This document shows, one piece after another, positions 1 to 9,045 of a stretch of DNA of 64,000 nt (positions are counted from its first letter, which is position 1; each line of letters begins with the position of its first letter). The notes below the pieces were generated by a model that searched no databases, was not told the DNA's origin, and was given only the letters and a program-made list of their open reading frames with translations. Where the stretch lies: contig CP036290.1 of NCBI GenBank assembly GCA_007750655.1, forward strand, positions 1,550,001 to 1,614,000, given 5' to 3'. Made by a program: the position numbers and the translations under genes. This stretch comes from Rohdeia mirabilis. Lineage in GTDB: Bacteria > Planctomycetota > UBA1135 > GCA-002686595.

Positions 1-343
1 CCTTCGAGAGCACGAAGCGCGTCTGCGGCATCGGGCCTTCGAAGGAGTCGACGAGCAGCAGCACGGCGTCGGCCATGCCGAGCGTGCGCTCCACCTGGCC
101 GCCGAAGTCGGCGTGCCCGGGCGTGTCGATGATGTTGATCCGCCGACCCTGGTAGTCGATCGCGGTGTTCTTCGCGAGGATCGTGATGCCACGTTCGCGC
201 TCCTGCGCGTCCGAGTCCATGACGCGCTCCTGCATCACCTGGTTGGAGCGGAAGGTTCCGGCGAAGCGGAACATGGCGTCGACCAAAGTGGTCTTGCCGT
301 GGTCGACGTGCGCCACGATGGCGATGTTGATGGTTTCGGTCAT
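1..343 (-). CDS. typA: GTP-binding protein TypA/BipA, N-terminal part
   Basis: Translational GTPase TypA/BipA binds the ribosome and helps 50S assembly and stress adaptation. Only the first 114 codons are in the window; the gene runs off the left edge. The G domain is clear: the P-loop AHVDHGKT near residues 10-17, switch I with RERGITI near residues 48-54, and the G3 motif [10 protein letters not shown] near residue 72. The spacing and the sequence [11 protein letters not shown] favour TypA over EF-G, LepA or EF-Tu. The ATG at 341-343 places the P-loop at the usual distance from the N terminus. A TAGACT hexamer lies about 30 nt upstream. Confidence 0.93.
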   Translation of the reverse strand, partial: MTETINIAIVAHVDHGKTTLVDAMFRFAGTFRSNQVMQERVMDSDAQERERGITILAKNTAIDYQGRRINIIDTPGHADFGGQVERTLGMADAVLLLVDSFEGPMPQTRFVLSK

Positions 344-373
344 GGTGCGGTTCGCTGGCGAATTGGGCGCAAG

Positions 374-379
374 AGTCTA
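374..379 (-). promoter_or_regulatory. Possible -10 element of typA
   Basis: Read on the minus strand this is TAGACT, 30 nt before the typA ATG. The same hexamer precedes marC, nadC and the rrf2 gene in this window. No convincing -35 is visible. Confidence 0.35.
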
Positions 380-559
380 CGCGCACCCCTGGCTCGCGCC
401 CCCTGTCCGAAAGCCCGAATTCGCAGCCCAGCCTCCGGATTCCGGCCCTTCCGGTCGGCCGGCCCCAGGGAGTCTCGACCCTCCCGGTCACCCGCCGCGC
501 CCGGGGTGCGACCTTCGCCGCGGCGACGCCCCGGCGAACGTTCCGGCGCGGGGAAGCCA

Positions 560-565
560 TACACT
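560..565 (+). promoter_or_regulatory. -10 element of a probably leaderless mRNA
   Basis: TACACT is followed by exactly 6 nt and then the GTG at 572. Transcription would therefore start at, or next to, the start codon. Confidence 0.45.
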
Positions 566-571
566 CGCCGC

Positions 572-1672
572 GTGCGCGTTCGAGGTCCTTCTTCCATCGG
601 CGGCTTCCTCGCCGCGTGTCTCCTCGTCGCCTGTGCCGGGGGCTCGCCCGACGGCGCGGACGGGGATCGCGGCGGGCCCGCCTCCGCCTCCGCAGGCGCC
701 GGGTCCACCGGCCCGGCGCGTGCTCGGGACCTTCCAACCGCGCGGCCGTCGAACGAGGCTGCCCGACTCCACGCGGGCCTGAACCTCCCGCCGACCCAGG
801 GCAGCTCGAACGCGGGCGCGTTCCTCGACGGTGCGTACGCCTTCGACTACTCCGAGGCGTTCCTCGAGCGTCTCGCGTCCTTTGGCTTCGACGCGCTACG
901 ACTCGCGGTCAGCGAAGCGTCCGCCTTCGACGTCGGGTACCTCGAGGCACTGGAACGCGCCCTCGCCACGGTCGACGGGCGCGGGATCCTGTGCTTCTTC
1001 GACACGGTGCGCGACGGCGAAGGCTCGCACGGCGACGGCCGGCCGAACGACCTGGAGCGCCTGACGGCCGCTTGGAGCGCGCTCCACGAACGGTTCGAGG
1101 GGTACCCGGACCTGAGGTACGAACTCTTCAACGAGCCGTTCGGCTATCCCCGGACCTCGGCCGGTGCCGCTGACTACCTGCGCCACATGGAGCACGTCAT
1201 CGCTGGTGCGGACCTCCCGCGCGAGCGCGTGGTGCTGGACGGGATCGGCTACGCGAGCGACGTGCGCCGTGTGGCCGCGGCGGGCTGGGACGGGCTGCTC
1301 GGCTACCACTTCTATCCCATGTGGCTGCCCGAAGGCCGGCGCACGCAGTCGGCGTTCTCGAACCTCGTCCAGGCCGAGTTGCGTGGCCTCTCGTCCCGCG
1401 TGCTCGTGACCGAGTTCGGCGCGCGCCTCGACCTGGGGGACAGCTACCGCAGCTACCACGCGAACGGGGACGTGTCCGCGAACCAGAACGCGCTGCGCGG
1501 TCTGCACGACGCCCTGCTCGCACTCGCGGCGGAAGGCGCACCCGTCCTCGGCACCTACCTGTGGCACGGCTGGCCCAACGGCGACAGCTACGATCCGTGG
1601 CAGGCCGAGCACCGACACGGTGCGGCCAAGGTGGCGGCGATCCAGCGCGACGCGACGGCGCCTCGACGCTGA
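572..1672 (+). CDS. Glycoside hydrolase family 5-like lipoprotein
   Basis: Predicted secreted beta-glycosidase of the GH5 (cellulase) clan, 366 aa. The GTG start gives a lipoprotein signal peptide with lipobox LVAC (Cys21), then a Ser/Gly/Ala/Pro-rich linker to about residue 60. The catalytic barrel fills the rest. FNEP near residues 186-189 carries the acid/base Glu188, and TEFGA near 280-284 carries the nucleophile Glu281. A longer in-frame ORF begins at 113, but it overlaps typA and its first 153 codons are low-complexity, so the start at 572 is preferred. It converges with the kinase gene, leaving only 16 nt between the stops. The substrate cannot be told from sequence. Confidence 0.8.
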   Translation: MRVRGPSSIGGFLAACLLVACAGGSPDGADGDRGGPASASAGAGSTGPARARDLPTARPSNEAARLHAGLNLPPTQGSSNAGAFLDGAYAFDYSEAFLERLASFGFDALRLAVSEASAFDVGYLEALERALATVDGRGILCFFDTVRDGEGSHGDGRPNDLERLTAAWSALHERFEGYPDLRYELFNEPFGYPRTSAGAADYLRHMEHVIAGADLPRERVVLDGIGYASDVRRVAAAGWDGLLGYHFYPMWLPEGRRTQSAFSNLVQAELRGLSSRVLVTEFGARLDLGDSYRSYHANGDVSANQNALRGLHDALLALAAEGAPVLGTYLWHGWPNGDSYDPWQAEHRHGAAKVAAIQRDATAPRR

Positions 1673-1688
1673 GTCACCGAGCGGGCGC

Positions 1689-3785
1689 TCACCGCTCGAG
1701 GTCGGCGAACCCGGGCAACTCGCGCAGCCCCGCGAGGTCGTCGTTGTCGAACAGCTCGGACCGCAGGTAGTAGCCGCGGTCGCGGGCCTCGACGAGCGCG
1801 GCGAGCGCCTCCTCGCGGTGACCGAGGACCGCCAGGACCGTGCCCGTCTGGAACAGGGTGTAGGCGTCCCGCGGCGCCGCGGCACGGGCCTGGTCCACCT
1901 CCTTGCGGGACTCGTCCACCGATCCCATTCGCGCCAAGAGGAGCGCCAGGTGCAGCCGCGCCTCCTGGTTGTCGGGCACTTCGCGCAGGTGGGCGCGCGC
2001 GTGGCGGATGCCGTTGTCCGCGATCTCGAGCGCCTCCTCGTAGCGACCCGACCGACACAGCACGTGGTAGAGGTGGTCGTAGGACGCGATGTGCACCGGG
2101 TTGAGCGCGGTGGCCCGCCGCAGCATGGGGGAGGCCGCCTTGTCGTTGCCCTTGCGCGCCAGCAGGGCGCCGAGCAGCCGGTGCGCGAGCCACTCGGAGT
2201 GGTCGGCCTGGATCGCCAGGCGGTACTCGCGCTCGGCGTCCTCGGGGTGCCCGCTCATCATCCGCGCGAAGCCGACCGCCGTGTGGGCCTCGGCGCAGGA
2301 CGGATCGATCGCGAGGGCTCGCCGCGCCTCGTCGAGCGCTTCGTCGAGGAACGTGTGGTCGCCGTCCCAGTAGACGTATTTGCGGACCAGCGCCTCGCCG
2401 AGCCCGGCGTGGGCCAGCGCGCACCTGGGGTCGGCCTCGATCGCGTGCCGGAAGTTCGAGATCGCAGCGACCAGGTGCTTGCTCGTGCCGCGGTGCAGGA
2501 CCTCGTGGGCGTGCCGCGCCAGGGTTCCGGCCAGAGCGGGGTCGCGCACCTCCACGGTCCGTGGCCGCAGGGCGGAGTCCGACAGGAAGTTGCGGACCGT
2601 GCGGCACAACCCGCGCACGAGCTGGGCCTGCAGTCCCCATTCGTCGGCGTCGGTGTACTCGAGGCGCGCGTGCTCCGACAGCTCGGGGCCGCCGCCCAGC
2701 GGTGCGAGCTCGAGCTTGGCGACGCCCGTCTGCCCGTGCAGCTCGAGGGTCGCGCGCAGTCGGTACTGACTGGGGCCGGCGGCCGGCAACGCTTCACCCG
2801 CCTCGAGCAGCACGATGTCGAGTCCGGTCGAACGCTCGAGCTCGCTGCGCAGGTCGTTGCGCAGGCCGGCGGCGAACTGGTCGATCGTCTCGTTCGGTCC
2901 CTCGAGGTCGAAGGGCGGCACGAACAGGCTGCCGCGCAGGCGTGTGCGCGTGCCGCGCGAACCCTGGTCCTCGATCGAACGCGCGGTCGCCATCAACGCG
3001 GTGTGCAGCGCTTCGCCGTTCGCGTAGCGCTCCGTCGGATCGGGCGCGAGGCAGCGCATCAACACGTCCTCGAGGACCGGTGGGAAGCCGCTGCGGACTT
3101 CGCTCGGCGGGCGCTGACGGCCGTCGAGGATCGCCATGCAGACCTGCGGGAACGAGCGGCCGGGGAAGGGGAGTTCGCCCGTGAACGCGTGGTAGAAGGT
3201 CGAGCCGAACGAGAACACGTCGCTGCGCAGATCCAGTTCGTGGCCGCGCACCTGCTCGGGCGACATGTAGAGCACCGTGCCCACCAACACGCCTTCCTGC
3301 GTGATCGTGTTCTCGGCGTTCGCGCGGCAGATGCCGAAGTCGAGCAGCTTCACGCCGCCGTCGTCGAGCACCATGATGTTCGCCGGCTTCAGGTCCCGGT
3401 GGATGAGTCCGTGCGCGTGCACCGCTTCGAGGGCCGACGCGATGTCGAGCGCGATCCGCGCGCCGCGTTCGAACGGCAGGATCCGCTCGGCGACGATGCG
3501 GTCGAGCGTGCGCCCCGCGAGGTACTCCATCGCCATGTACGAGCGCCCCTGGTCGCTGCCGTACTCGAAGATCGTGGCGATGTTCGGGTGTTCGAGCCGA
3601 CTGGCGTGCTGGGCCTCGCGAGCGAAACGCGTGACCGCATCGGGATCGAACTCGATCTGCGGGCGCAGGATCTTCAGCGCGACCGTGCGTCCCAGCGACG
3701 TGTCGACCGCGCGGAAGACCTCGCTCTGGGGGCCTTCGCCGAGGCGATCGACCGAGGGCTCGAACCGGAAGTGGGCGAATTCCAT
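1689..3785 (-). CDS. Serine/threonine protein kinase with TPR repeats
   Basis: A 698-aa Hanks-type kinase. The kinase domain spans about residues 8-265: glycine loop near 15-24, Lys38 in VALKIL, Glu57, HRDLKPAN from 129, DFG at 149-151 and SPEQ in the activation segment. No membrane segment is evident. A middle region (about 290-420) resembles the TolB/adenylate-cyclase-associated domain often found between kinase and TPR parts. From about 440 to the end there are several tetratricopeptide repeats. The longer ORF up to 4172 overlaps a gene on the other strand. The ATG at 3783-3785 starts just before the kinase fold. It is the sort of cytosolic signalling kinase that is common in Planctomycetota; the target is unknown. 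Confidence 0.9.
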   Translation of the reverse strand: MEFAHFRFEPSVDRLGEGPQSEVFRAVDTSLGRTVALKILRPQIEFDPDAVTRFAREAQHASRLEHPNIATIFEYGSDQGRSYMAMEYLAGRTLDRIVAERILPFERGARIALDIASALEAVHAHGLIHRDLKPANIMVLDDGGVKLLDFGICRANAENTITQEGVLVGTVLYMSPEQVRGHELDLRSDVFSFGSTFYHAFTGELPFPGRSFPQVCMAILDGRQRPPSEVRSGFPPVLEDVLMRCLAPDPTERYANGEALHTALMATARSIEDQGSRGTRTRLRGSLFVPPFDLEGPNETIDQFAAGLRNDLRSELERSTGLDIVLLEAGEALPAAGPSQYRLRATLELHGQTGVAKLELAPLGGGPELSEHARLEYTDADEWGLQAQLVRGLCRTVRNFLSDSALRPRTVEVRDPALAGTLARHAHEVLHRGTSKHLVAAISNFRHAIEADPRCALAHAGLGEALVRKYVYWDGDHTFLDEALDEARRALAIDPSCAEAHTAVGFARMMSGHPEDAEREYRLAIQADHSEWLAHRLLGALLARKGNDKAASPMLRRATALNPVHIASYDHLYHVLCRSGRYEEALEIADNGIRHARAHLREVPDNQEARLHLALLLARMGSVDESRKEVDQARAAAPRDAYTLFQTGTVLAVLGHREEALAALVEARDRGYYLRSELFDNDDLAGLRELPGFADLER

Positions 3786-3817
3786 GGGGCGGCGCGCGTC
3801 GTGCACCGGGGACCGGC

Positions 3818-3823
3818 ATTGTA
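3818..3823 (-). promoter_or_regulatory. Possible -10 element of the kinase gene
   Basis: Minus-strand TACAAT, about 32 nt upstream of the kinase ATG, with TTCGGT 16 nt farther upstream as a possible -35. Confidence 0.4.
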
Positions 3824-3879
3824 GGGGGCCGCCTCGCGCACCGAACACCGCGGCGCGCCGCCGAACGCGACACCGACCC

Positions 3880-4707
3880 ATGAACCGTCCCGATCCCACC
3901 TCTTCGAGCTCAGCCGCCGGCACCCCGCCCACGGGCAAGACCCTCCCCGACAGCGAGCCCAAGGCCGTGCGCGGCGGTGTGGTCTTCACCGACGCGGACT
4001 TCCGTGCGCTGGCTGCGCCCCTGAACCGCGACCCGGACCACAACCCCGCGCGCCTGGCCGCTCGGACGAAGCTCGCCACGCTGGGCAAGCGCGCCGCGAA
4101 GCAGTTGGGCGAGACGGGGCTCGCGCTCGACACGCGCACGTCCATCCACAACCCGCACCCCTTCAACGGCATGAAGGTGGCGCGCCTGTGGACCTACTTG
4201 ATGCGGCCGAAGAAGGACAAGACGCGGCTGAAGCGCGAGCTCGGCGCCGACCTGGCCAAGGACCTCGACGCGGCCTACCGCAACGCCTACCTGTGCATCG
4301 CGCTCGAGGCGGACGTGGTCGAGGTCTCCGTGCGCCTGCACGCCGACGCCTGGATCGACGCCACGAATCTCGTGCGCCGCATCGAGCGCGAGGGGCTCGC
4401 CGGGTTCCTGGCCGTGCTGCAGCCGCTCGACGGCTACTTCCTGCGCCTGCACGACTGGAAGGGCGAATGGCCCTGTGCGCGCGTCGAGACGAACGCGCTC
4501 GAGGAGTTCTTCCGCTACTGGAAGCCGGGCGAACACCGCCTGGCGGTCGAGCGTCGCTGGCCGGCTCCCGAGGGGGCGCGGGACGCGGTCACCAGCGACG
4601 GCGTCGAAGAGCACCTGTTGGCCGAGGTCGCGCGCTTGGCCGACCTCTACCGCTACTTGGCCTGGAGCCCCGAGGCGGACTTCCTGTTCGGCGGTTCGGA
4701 CGACTGA
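3880..4707 (+). CDS. Conserved-looking protein of unknown function
   Basis: A 275-aa protein that I do not recognise. After a Ser/Pro/Thr-rich N terminus (about 30 aa) it is mixed charged and globular, with no signal peptide or membrane segment. A basic stretch RPKKDKTRLKREL lies near the middle and aromatic-rich segments such as FFRYWKPGEHR follow. It is divergent from the kinase gene with 94 nt between the two starts. The ATG at 3880 is the first start that does not run into the kinase gene. Codon use matches the neighbours. Confidence 0.75.
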   Translation: MNRPDPTSSSSAAGTPPTGKTLPDSEPKAVRGGVVFTDADFRALAAPLNRDPDHNPARLAARTKLATLGKRAAKQLGETGLALDTRTSIHNPHPFNGMKVARLWTYLMRPKKDKTRLKRELGADLAKDLDAAYRNAYLCIALEADVVEVSVRLHADAWIDATNLVRRIEREGLAGFLAVLQPLDGYFLRLHDWKGEWPCARVETNALEEFFRYWKPGEHRLAVERRWPAPEGARDAVTSDGVEEHLLAEVARLADLYRYLAWSPEADFLFGGSDD

Positions 4708-4770
4708 GCGCTCGAGCGCCGGCCAGCGGACCACAGCGCGTTCTCGGCGCGCCGCAGTCCGCCGCGCACG

Positions 4771-5829
4771 TCACGGAGCGACGCCGACCGCCGCGTTCGA
4801 CAGGGCGACGTTCTCGGGCGCCGCGAGGTCGAGCACCGCGAACTGGGCGTAGATCGGCGCGCCGGGAGGCACGCCGAGCGGCATCACGAACGGCAGGAAC
4901 GCGCCGCCGTCGGTGTTGGTCGTGACGTAGATCGGATCGTTGAACGGGAACGGCACGAGCGTTCCGCCGGCGAAGGGGACGGGGCTGCTCGAGCCCGACC
5001 AGGCCAGGGCTCCGAAGGCGCCGGGCGCTGCGTTCGACAGGATCAGCGTGTTGAGCGAACCGGCGGACAGGTCACCGCTCGCGGTCAGGAACGGTGCACC
5101 GTTCGCGCCGTCCAGCGACGCACCGAGATTGGTCCAGGTCGCCGCGGGCCGCGCACGGACCTGCACGTTGTCCACCTGCAGATCGAAATTCGTGAAGCCG
5201 TAGAAGAAGCCCGGCACGAGCGTCGTGAACTCGATGCGATCGATGCCGCGCAGCACGTTCGCCCAGTTGCGCCCGGGGGGCAGGATCGGCTCGAACGTCA
5301 CCGGATCCTCGGCGCCGGCGCCGTTCCATCCGGCGGGCAGCGCGGGCGAGAGCGGGTCCGTGATCTCGGCCGTGTAGGTCGTCCACGGTTGCCCGTTCCC
5401 GTCCAGGGTTCCCAGCGTGGTCCACACCGCCGCGGGCGCCGCGAGTCCGAACGGGTCGTCGTCGTACAGGATCACGACCAGGTCGCGCGAGACCGGCGAG
5501 AAGAAGAAGTTGATGTAGTCGACCTCCACGTCGATCCCCAGACGGACCGGACCCTTGAGCGTGAAGTCACCGAGGAAGGCCGGGCTGACGCTGTTGCGCA
5601 CCGCGAGTCCGAAGGTGTCGATGGGGTCGTTCCACGGCAGGTTCGCGCCGGGGTTGCCGCCGGTCGCCGCCACCTGGTTCTGGCCGTTGATCGACCAGCC
5701 CTGGGCTCCGTTGCTGAACGTGACGTTGAGGTTGGTCGCCTGCGCGTCGGCGCCGGGCGCGGCGGCGATCAGGGTCGCCAGTGCGAGGGCGGAAGTGGCG
5801 AGGGCGGCGTCGAAGCGGGCGTGCAACAT
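4771..5829 (-). CDS. Secreted protein with signal peptide, function unknown
   Basis: A 352-aa exported protein. It has a classical Sec signal peptide (hydrophobic ALATSALALATLIAAA, likely cleavage after GADA near residue 27). The mature part looks like an all-beta, carbohydrate-binding-like fold: an N-terminal sandwich (about 30-200) and a small C-terminal beta domain ending in YAQFAVLDLAAPENVALSN. No catalytic motif was found. Transcription is leftward, converging on the upstream unknown gene. A possible -10 (TATCGT) lies at 5870-5875. Confidence 0.75.
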   Translation of the reverse strand: MLHARFDAALATSALALATLIAAAPGADAQATNLNVTFSNGAQGWSINGQNQVAATGGNPGANLPWNDPIDTFGLAVRNSVSPAFLGDFTLKGPVRLGIDVEVDYINFFFSPVSRDLVVILYDDDPFGLAAPAAVWTTLGTLDGNGQPWTTYTAEITDPLSPALPAGWNGAGAEDPVTFEPILPPGRNWANVLRGIDRIEFTTLVPGFFYGFTNFDLQVDNVQVRARPAATWTNLGASLDGANGAPFLTASGDLSAGSLNTLILSNAAPGAFGALAWSGSSSPVPFAGGTLVPFPFNDPIYVTTNTDGGAFLPFVMPLGVPPGAPIYAQFAVLDLAAPENVALSNAAVGVAP

Positions 5830-6044
5830 GGTCGCGGGAGGTTCGTGGGGACGTGGACGGCGAGGCACCACGATAGCGGGTGCGTCCCCGGTCGGGCGGC
5901 GTCGCGGTCCCGCGCGGTTGCAACCCGAGCGGGCGTCCGCTCCGCGGGGCCGAGCGACCAGGTGGCTCCCAGCGAGCCCGTCGGGCCACGCGCCCCGAAC
6001 CTCTCGCGCCGTTCGCGCCGGTGCCGCTCGCTGCACCGCGTCGC

Positions 6045-6070
6045 GCGCCGGTGGAACGCGCCGGTGGAAC
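6045..6070. repeat. 13-bp tandem duplication
   Basis: Two exact head-to-tail copies of GCGCCGGTGGAAC (6045-6057 and 6058-6070), just beside the long hairpin that follows. Confidence 0.8.
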
Positions 6071-6071
6071 G

Positions 6072-6126
6072 AGCCGTGCCGCAGCGGTCGCGTCCCGTTG
6101 GACGGCGCGACCGGTGCGGCACGGCT
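6072..6126 (-). terminator. Very long hairpin, probable terminator
   Basis: Arms pair as an 11-bp block (AGCCGTGCCGC with GCGGCACGGCT), a three-position block with one G:G mismatch, then a 7-bp block (GGTCGCG with CGCGACC) around a 13-nt loop. The result is a 21-position stem. It begins 33 nt after the stop of the minus-strand gene 6160-7284. There is no T tract. The rest of the 330-bp gap (5830-6159) shows no gene. Confidence 0.6.
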
Positions 6127-6159
6127 GGGGGCGAGACTCGCTCGCCGGTGGACGGTGTC

Positions 6160-7284
6160 CTACTTCGAGGCGTGGGCGGCGTGGCGCCAGGCGCGCTCGA
6201 GGCTCTCGCGGATGTGCGGGTGGTCGGCGACGACGACGCGGGTACCGTCGTGCAGGACGAAGACCGGATCGAGGCGCTCGATGAACTGCTCGGCCGACAG
6301 GTCGCGGTGCGCGTTCTGGAACAGCTGGGCGAGCAGGTCGCCGTGGAAGTCGGGGAGCAGGTCGACCCAGTGGTCGAACTCGTCGGCGCCGAGCAGCTCG
6401 TGGCTGAGGGTCGCCAGGCGCTCGCGCGATCCGTTCAGGCCGGCGGCCTCGATGATGCGCTCGACCGGAACCGTGGCGCGTCCTTCGGCGGTGGCCTCGG
6501 CGCACAGCTCGTAGATGGCCTCGAAGCCGCCGCGCTCGCGGATGCGCTCGGCGACCAGGAAGCCGAGGCCGTAGAGCGTGTCGGGCACGCGCTCGAAGCG
6601 ACGCTTGAGAGCCAGGGTTCCCGGCTCGAGGGCCTGGGCGATCGTGAGGTCGTTCGAGCCGCGGTCGTAGTGGAACCAGACGGCGTCCTTGCGCTCGGTG
6701 CCGGTGCCGTCCTTGTGCTCGACGACGACCTTCATCTTGCCGAAGAAGATGCTCGACTCGATGGCGCGCAGGGCGCGGATGCGCGGCGCGCAGTCGGGGT
6801 TGAGTTCGGCGGCGACCAGGTCGCACATGCCTTCTTCGAGCACGCCGGACAGCGTCAGCCACTCGGGGCCGAGCAGGGCGTGCACGAGTTCGTGGGTGAG
6901 GAACCAGCGCGGGAAGTCGTTGTCCGAACGCACGTGGATGCGTCCGCGGTTCATCTCGGCGTCGATGAGCGTGAAGCCCTTGACGTTGTCCGGCGCGACC
7001 TTGCCCAGTCCGTGGGAGAGCTGCGACTGGACCCAGACCTCGGTCTGGCGATCGAGGGTGCCCGGCAGCAGCGCGGCCACCTGGGGCTGGATCTCGGCGA
7101 CCATGCCCGCGTACATGTCGGCGTGGAAGCGATCCTCGGCCCGCACCAGGCCGCGGTCGTGCAGCGTCTCGACCGGCGGCGCCGGAACGACGCAGGCCGG
7201 GTAGAGGAGCATCAGGCCTGCGGCCGCCACCACCGTGCGCAGACGGTTCGCGATGAGTCGGTGGCGGTCGGTGCGGTGGTTCAT
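6160..7284 (-). CDS. Putative zinc metallopeptidase lipoprotein (HEXXH)
   Basis: A 374-aa predicted lipoprotein with signal peptide and lipobox YPAC (Cys31). THELVHALL carries HEXXH (His131, Glu132, His135), followed 15-16 residues later by EEGMCDL, whose Glu could be the third zinc ligand as in gluzincins. The C-terminal half is helical. No family name can be assigned with confidence; the resemblance to the peptidase-MA clan rests on these motifs. The ATG at 7282-7284 gives the signal peptide; the longer ORF upstream does not. It lies 224 nt downstream of, and on the same strand as, the next gene. Confidence 0.7.
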   Translation of the reverse strand: MNHRTDRHRLIANRLRTVVAAAGLMLLYPACVVPAPPVETLHDRGLVRAEDRFHADMYAGMVAEIQPQVAALLPGTLDRQTEVWVQSQLSHGLGKVAPDNVKGFTLIDAEMNRGRIHVRSDNDFPRWFLTHELVHALLGPEWLTLSGVLEEGMCDLVAAELNPDCAPRIRALRAIESSIFFGKMKVVVEHKDGTGTERKDAVWFHYDRGSNDLTIAQALEPGTLALKRRFERVPDTLYGLGFLVAERIRERGGFEAIYELCAEATAEGRATVPVERIIEAAGLNGSRERLATLSHELLGADEFDHWVDLLPDFHGDLLAQLFQNAHRDLSAEQFIERLDPVFVLHDGTRVVVADHPHIRESLERAWRHAAHASK

Positions 7285-7341
7285 GAAAGGCCGTGCTCGA
7301 GGGTCTCGGGGCGGGCTCGGCCACACCCCCTTGGCACAGAA

Positions 7342-7347
7342 ACTGTA
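7342..7347 (-). promoter_or_regulatory. Possible -10 element of the metallopeptidase gene
   Basis: Minus-strand TACAGT about 57 nt before the ATG. The 224-bp spacer also contains a GGCCCT/AGGGCC hairpin near 7480-7520. Confidence 0.3.
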
Positions 7348-7508
7348 CCCCGACGTGGGCCGGTCGGGAGGAGCTGCGGATCCGCCGCCCCGGCGCCAGG
7401 CCACGAGCGCGCAACCGGCTGCTGATGAGTGGTTTGTGGCCCCTCGGATTCCGCTGCTCACCGGGTCGGGCGGCCGCTGGGGGCCCTCGGACCCAAGTCT
7501 TCGGGGCC

Positions 7509-8291
7509 TCAGGGCCGGCGCTGCCGATCGCCGCTGGGCTCGACCATCGCGTGCAGGACGCCGGTCGGCACGAGCGCTCGCCAACGGGCCTCGGCGAAGC
7601 GGATCTCGAGGCCCTCCACCACCGGGATCAGCGGTGACTCGGGGCGCGGGTCGTAGGGCACGAGCCGCTCGCGGAAGCCGAGTTCCTGTTCGAGGGTCTC
7701 GGCGGGGTCGTAGGGGCGCTCGACGACGGCCACGACGTACGAACCGGTCCCGTCCTCCACGGGTCCGATCACGGCGCCGGCCGGAGCCTCGCGCACGGCT
7801 TCCCAGACCCACAGGTCCAGCTCGAAGGCGGGGATGCGCGCGGGCACGAGCGTCGCCAGCGCGTCCGCGTCGCCGTTCGCGACCGCAGCGGCCAGAGCGC
7901 GCGCCCGCTGTTCGGCCTCCGCGCGCGCCTTTGGAGCGCGGGCCGCGTTCGCCGCGCGCGGCAGGGCGTGGTCCACGACGGCGCGGCGTTGGCGATGGGC
8001 CGCCGACTCGTGCGGGAAGAACGACTCGAGCGCGCGTGTGGCCCGCTCGACCTCCTCCTCGGTGATGGGCTGTCCGCCGACCTCGATCACGACGCCCGGC
8101 GCCAGACCGCCGAAGACGGGGCCGGACACGGCCGGCGGCGTCGATCCGTCCTCACCCGCACAGCTGCAGGCGAGCGCGAGCCACAGCGACGCGCCCACGA
8201 GCGCGGCGCGGCGCTCGCGACGCCTGGCCGTGCGCCGTGCGGCCACGGGGTTCGTGCTCGCTCGTTCGGGTCGTTCGCGGTCGGTCACCAT
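7509..8291 (-). CDS. Parvulin/SurA-like lipoprotein
   Basis: A 260-aa protein with an Arg-rich N terminus, a hydrophobic segment and lipobox LACSC (Cys about 42-44). The segment VIEVGGQPITEEEVERATRA resembles the N-terminal helical region of SurA/PrsA-type foldases. A later segment, APAGAVIGPVEDGTGSYVVA, matches the strand-turn-strand of a parvulin-type prolyl isomerase domain (the usual G-P-V-x(n)-G-Y-x-V pattern). It probably assists folding in the cell envelope. It lies 10 nt downstream of the next gene on the same strand, so the two form an operon. Confidence 0.65.
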   Translation of the reverse strand: MVTDRERPERASTNPVAARRTARRRERRAALVGASLWLALACSCAGEDGSTPPAVSGPVFGGLAPGVVIEVGGQPITEEEVERATRALESFFPHESAAHRQRRAVVDHALPRAANAARAPKARAEAEQRARALAAAVANGDADALATLVPARIPAFELDLWVWEAVREAPAGAVIGPVEDGTGSYVVAVVERPYDPAETLEQELGFRERLVPYDPRPESPLIPVVEGLEIRFAEARWRALVPTGVLHAMVEPSGDRQRRP

Positions 8292-8301
8292 CGCGAGCGT
8301 C

Positions 8302-9033
8302 CTAGTGGCCTTCGCCGCCGGAGTCCCGCGCGTCCGCGTCGGCGTCCGTTCCGTCGCTGCGGTCGCGCTGGGCGAGCAGGTCGAGCACCGGCCCGGTCAG
8401 GAAGCGGTAGGTGGCGTCGATGTGCGCGCGCACGCTCGCCAGCCCCTCGCGCACGGGCTGGGGCGGGAACGTGCCCTGGTTCTCGAGGAACAGCGAGCGG
8501 CGGTCGTTCGCGATGGTCTCGATGCGCACGTTGAACGTGTTCGGGTACTCGGGCGTCGCCGGCAGGACCAGCCGCAGGCCCAGGCCACCGACCGGCCGAC
8601 CGAGCGAGTTCTCCTCGGCGTTCCAACGCAACACGCCTTCACCGAGCAGTTCGAGAGCGGTGGGGTAGGCGCGCGGATTCACCAGCGTGCGCAGCGTCAC
8701 CACCTGGCCCGTGAAGATCGACAGGCCCTTCGCCTCGGAGATCTGACTCGCCAGGGTCGTGACCCGATCGGCGAACTCGTCCGGCGTCAGTCCGGTGCCC
8801 TCTTCGTTGAAGCGGTAGCGGTCCACGAGGAAGGCCGCCTGGCTGACCGCGCCCGGCCGCACCGCGATGTTCGACAGCGCGCAGCCGTCGTGGTTGACCG
8901 CGAAGGACTTGTAGAGCGGGTCCGGCGACGCGAACAGGCCGTTGTGGACGCGCTGGACGAGGTTCGGGTCCACGGGCCCGGGCGGGTGGAGCAGTTCGCA
9001 GTGGTAGCCGATGGTGCGCGTCGAATAGGGCAT
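8302..9033 (-). CDS. Unknown protein, operon with SurA-like lipoprotein
   Basis: A 243-aa soluble protein without signal peptide, not recognised. The N-terminal segment GYHCELLHPPGPVDPNLVQR and a C-terminal region around helix-rich VREGLASVRAHIDATYRFL suggest a compact alpha/beta protein. The tail is acidic and Asp-rich. A TAGCAT hexamer is positioned exactly 6 nt before the ATG, which supports this start. It is the first gene of a two-gene minus-strand operon. Confidence 0.7.
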   Translation of the reverse strand: MPYSTRTIGYHCELLHPPGPVDPNLVQRVHNGLFASPDPLYKSFAVNHDGCALSNIAVRPGAVSQAAFLVDRYRFNEEGTGLTPDEFADRVTTLASQISEAKGLSIFTGQVVTLRTLVNPRAYPTALELLGEGVLRWNAEENSLGRPVGGLGLRLVLPATPEYPNTFNVRIETIANDRRSLFLENQGTFPPQPVREGLASVRAHIDATYRFLTGPVLDLLAQRDRSDGTDADADARDSGGEGH

Positions 9034-9039
9034 GGCCCG

Positions 9040-9045
9040 ATGCTA
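9040..9045 (-). promoter_or_regulatory. -10 element of a probably leaderless mRNA
   Basis: Minus-strand TAGCAT, then 6 nt, then ATG. Confidence 0.45.

Noticed and set aside
113..571. The N-terminal extension of the GH5-like gene
   Set aside because: It overlaps typA on the other strand and lacks homology; the lipoprotein signal begins at the GTG at 572.
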